A DNA stretch of 64,000 nucleotides. Source: Coniella vitis. Its lineage: Eukaryota; Ascomycota; Sordariomycetes; Diaporthales; Schizoparmaceae. The notes beneath the pieces were generated by a model that saw only the letters and a list, made by a program, of their open reading frames with translations, was not told the origin of the DNA and did no database searches. The stretch spans positions 3,162,001-3,226,000 of the forward strand of contig WUJK01000003.1 in the NCBI GenBank assembly GCA_011317545.1, read 5' to 3'. The position numbers were made by a program, and so were the translations under genes. This document shows positions 60,304-64,000 of the stretch, one piece after another (within the stretch, counting starts at the first letter, position 1; each line of letters starts with the position of its first letter).

Positions 60304-63296
60304 GTGATGGTTTTTTTGATATCCACTCTAGCCCAGGCATTCGCCTCGGCCCTCTTGACCGCGGGCGTCTGATTTAGAGTACGTACATATGCACACGAAG
60401 GTGGCAGCTCCCTGTTGTACCCCTGCCCATCTCTACCGCCTGCCTTACCGCTTCTGGATTCGGTTCATGGCATGGCACGCATGCGACATGGTAGGGCTAA
60501 CAGGGGTCGGGATGCTGGGTCGTGTATGCAGGGGCCCCATGCTGCCACCCCAAAGCTCGCAACTTCCCCCATATTCACAGGCCAATAAAAAGCCGCGACT
60601 GCCCACACGTGCGGCAATGACAGGACGACCGTCTTTCTCCACTTACGACTTCGACTGCACTTCTCGTGCTTCAATGTCGTCCACGAACTGCCAACCGCAG
60701 CTCGCATTCACACACCCACACACGACGCACTCTGTCTGTCCGCTCTCCCCCCGCACCCCCTTGCGACGATGAGCCCTCACCCTTCGTCAGCCTGGTAATG
60801 AGATACTGATCTTTGGCAGCCTTGGCATCTCTTGTCTTCTGCTCCCAAGCTCACGCGTGGCGGCGTCAAGAAAGGCTTGCCCGCACCTCGAGATCTTCCG
60901 TCACGTATGCCAAGCGAGCCACAAAGCTTGAATATAAGCTGCATCATTATCGACGACATCTGCCGCAATGACCGCGGCCCGGACATTTAATTGTGCTTTG
61001 TGGCTGGCGACGGAACATGCGACCCTTTGTGATCATACCCGCCTTCATCCGTACATCTCGATCATCTTGGGGGGCCTGAAAGTAGCCTTGGACGCACTGG
61101 GGCCATACTTCCCTCGTTGCCTTCAGCCTGCCGATGACAGAGTATACCTTCTCTAAGCCCCCCAAATGACCGACGCATCAGATTGCTTACCGAGCCCACG
61201 TTCTCTCTCGCTCAACTTATCCCCCAAAAGGCTTACCCACCTGAAATCCCCCCACCCCCGCATGCAATATAACATGCTACTATCAATAACCAACGGGTCA
61301 AATAGCAAGGCTCGGAATGTGCCCACCGCGCGTCTCAGAAGGCCGCAGTAGCCAATAGTCGGCCAGAGCCCATCTAGCTGCCCAAACAGTCGGGTCGGAC
61401 CCGGGCAAAAAAGGTAACCCACATAAAGAGGGTCCTCCTTGCTTGGTCCTTCCAGGTGTTGCAAACCCGGAAGGAATCTGGACACCCGCGGAATCACTAG
61501 TTTGTATCTGCTTTTGAGACCAACCAGTGCTGCCTTTATTCCCGGCCTTGCAATACGTCGTTCGGGCTACCAAGATGAGGAGGAATCTATCCTTTCCGAG
61601 ACCTGATTCCGTATATGGGGATCGCTTATTGTTGTCAAGGTCGTCTGCTTGGCCTTTTTTCTGCCCTTGAATGTGGCCATCACCGAAGCCATCGCAAGGA
61701 AGCATGAGCGCAAATCTACCACTCAAGAGTGTGACTGCTCTACGAAGCCAAACACTTCAGGCAAAACATCACGCGACAGTGGCCTAATGGGCCCATGTGT
61801 GCATTCGTCTAATGCAATTGTCACGACCTGCACTGCATGGGCTTGTACATGCGTGCTGCGGACCGCATACCGCCTGCTTCTGCGCGTATCCGTTCCGCTT
61901 CAATCCGTAGCACATTTCTATCCCACCTCGGCCGCCCGTATCACTATTTTGAGCGCCAAATGGGCTTTATCTCGGCCAAATCGGATGCCTCGTCCCGGGA
62001 ACGACAGGCGTCAGCAGCTGTAGACTCGTAATTCGGGGTGGGAGAGCAAAATGCAGCTTCCTCAACTATCCAGCCAGGGATCCAAAAGCGGATCTGGCCG
62101 AGATCCCTTGTGCAAGTGACTGGCACGTGGGTGCCATTCCATAGGTCAAAGATCGTCCAACGTCAATAACTGTGGGATTTGTGGATAGAAATTTTATATT
62201 GGAAGCTAGTAGGCGTTTAAACTCCGCGTTCACGTTCAGATTATATTCGCTAATGCATGGATAGCATGTGACGAACTACCAAGACACGAAGTTGCCTACA
62301 TAGTACTCACCTCTTGACAAGCTAGGCACTCATGGAGTTGATATACGTTCTGGGTGGTTTGGAAGAGAGGGGGAAAAAAAAAACTCTTTCCGTCACTGCC
62401 CATGTGGACACTGAACTGTCTAGGGTATAGTACTTTCTCAATGTCGAGAACAGAAAACGGGGGTCGGGACGTCTTTTCTGCCGTTCGATTGTTCATTTCA
62501 TATTATTTCTATTGTTATACCCATGTGGAAGAACCTTCTTTGCTTCCGTGACTATCAAGCACGGTGCATGTCCCCTCAAATGATCAACACGCAAGCCAGC
62601 AGATTATTTGTGAAAAAAAAAAACATTGGAAATCACGAGATTGATTAACAAAAGAACAAGCATCTTCGTAGCGAGTGACTTATATATATAAAAGAAAAAC
62701 CGAGCTCAAGCGTACCAAGGGCAAAACTCCCAAACCCCCCACCCCCCCGGGGCCTCTTCCTTCTATATTCCTAGGTTCTGCCGCGATCCATCTGGCTGAC
62801 AGTCAACCTGTTCTTCTTCTCTTTCTGCTCTGCCTTTCCAATCCCCCCTCCCTTTTCTTTTCTCTTTTATATGGATAATTCGTTCGCGTTCTTTCCCATT
62901 ATATCCTCCCCTCTTCTCTCCTACAAACTTCTGACATCCTATCTACTTCGTCTTCTTATATAAATTAGACCTCTTATTCCCTTCCTCCATCATATCTGAA
63001 CCCTCTCGCTCTTTCCGCGCCCCCCTTTTTTTCTTTCTTTTTCTCTTCCCCCAGCCTTCGCAAAACTCTGTGCATCTTCATATCTTTTATTCGTTGTAGT
63101 GCTTGGCTAAATACACACACACACACAGGCACAAAGGCAGCGATGTTGGAACTACTGGACAAAGTAACGGCCCGGTCATGTATGCATGCATTGACATGAG
63201 CAGGGGAACCAAGTTGACCAAGAAAAGCCAAGGCGAACAAATAAAACGAACGAACGAACGAATCAAAACAAACCCAACCAAGTCAAACATATCTCC

Positions 63297-63328
63297 AAAA
63301 AAAAAAAAAAAAAAAAAAAAGAGAGAGA
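63297..63328. repeat. Poly-A and GA run
   Basis: About 22 A residues are followed by GAGAGAGAG. The site is intergenic, near the right edge. Confidence 0.85.
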
Positions 63329-64000
63329 GCAACGAGAATAAAGGGATGGGGGGGGGGACAGGAAGTAAGTAGTCCTCAGGTAAGGTAGAGTAAGAGCACA
63401 TACAAATTAGGACGAGAAATATCCCTAGATTCCAAAAGAAGAAGAAAAGACAAAGCTTAAATTAAAGCAAAGAGAAACCCCGGTCAAAAAAGGCTGGCTG
63501 GATTGGATAGGTCATACAGGGATAGTAATGGATGGGGTTCGATAGAACAGGCGGGATTTTCATCATCCCAAAGAAAAAGAATTTGAGTTAAATAAAAGAA
63601 TACATTCTGTATCGGGCTTGCATTACGGCGTTGAACGCACCGTGGGTGTGTTTGCGGGTATGCCCTTTTTTTGGGGGGACGTTTTTCTTTCGTATTCACT
63701 AGTACGTGGATAGTAGCACGATTGAAAGGCTCTTGGTTTTTCGACTACTTTGCTCACATCTCGGCTCTCTGCCCTCAGCTTAACGGGCGACAAAGAAGAA
63801 GAAGAAGCAGTAAAGCGAGGTTTCTCACCGCACCGTCGTATGGCTAGGGGGGTTACAAATATATATGAGTCAAGATGCTGCAGACATTCATCTTGGCCAA
63901 AAGCATGGCTGACCCTCGTACATGCACGCTGAGCACTGCTTTTGAACAAGGGAAGTTGACACCAAAAGATCACAAACGAACTGTGGTGATCACTATGCAA

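Larger units (their letters stand above)
58702..64000. other. Intergenic DNA, no gene recognised
   Basis: About 5.3 kb to the right edge. It contains motif copies ACATAGTA/TACTATGT (59571-59578, 60075-60082, 60159-60166, 62299-62306), a (CTGG)n run and several C/T-rich and A-rich tracts from 62.6 kb on. Open frames of up to 173 codons overlap on opposite strands and show no motif. A leader or promoter of a gene beyond the edge is possible. Confidence 0.55.

Overview
The window is nuclear DNA of a filamentous ascomycete. Evidence: many short spliceosomal introns (GT..AG, about 50-215 nt), a C2H2 regulator of conidiation, a HET-domain protein, and a 15 kb retrotransposon block saturated with repeat-induced point mutation (RIP, C-to-T at CpA). 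Gene content fits a Sordariomycete, possibly Hypocreales; the order is inference only.

Layout. (1) 1-22.6 kb is almost a gene desert. It holds one recognisable gene, a FlbC-type two-zinc-finger transcription factor (8602-9917, +), preceded by about 2 kb of leader that is nearly free of ATG. The rest is low-complexity DNA, microsatellites and many copies of a short motif, ACATAGTA/TACTATGT, which appears again at 59-62 kb. (2) 22598-37996 is a RIP-destroyed pair of nested Ty3/gypsy elements, both reading on the minus strand, each with LTRs and a 5-bp target duplication (GTAAT outer, GGGTA inner). A 128-130 bp LTR-like element sharing both LTR termini is present twice, once inside the block and once just outside it. 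(3) 38.8-58.7 kb is gene-dense: an RNA 3'-terminal phosphate cyclase-like protein, a SINE-like insertion with a 15-bp target duplication, a small secreted cysteine-containing protein, NSA2 (60S ribosome biogenesis), an MFS transporter of the anion:cation symporter type, a 2-oxoglutarate/Fe(II) dioxygenase, a HET-domain protein, eIF3d, and a second MFS transporter. (4) 58.7-64 kb is again intergenic, with motif copies and simple repeats.

Housekeeping genes for RNA and translation (cyclase-like protein, NSA2, eIF3d) are interleaved with accessory genes (two MFS carriers, dioxygenase, HET protein, secreted protein). The MFS carrier at 44.7-47.0 kb and the dioxygenase at 48.9-50.7 kb are divergently placed and could share a substrate, but nothing in the sequence proves it. 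Gene models were spliced by hand; each keeps frame across all exons. No tRNA or rRNA gene was recognised.
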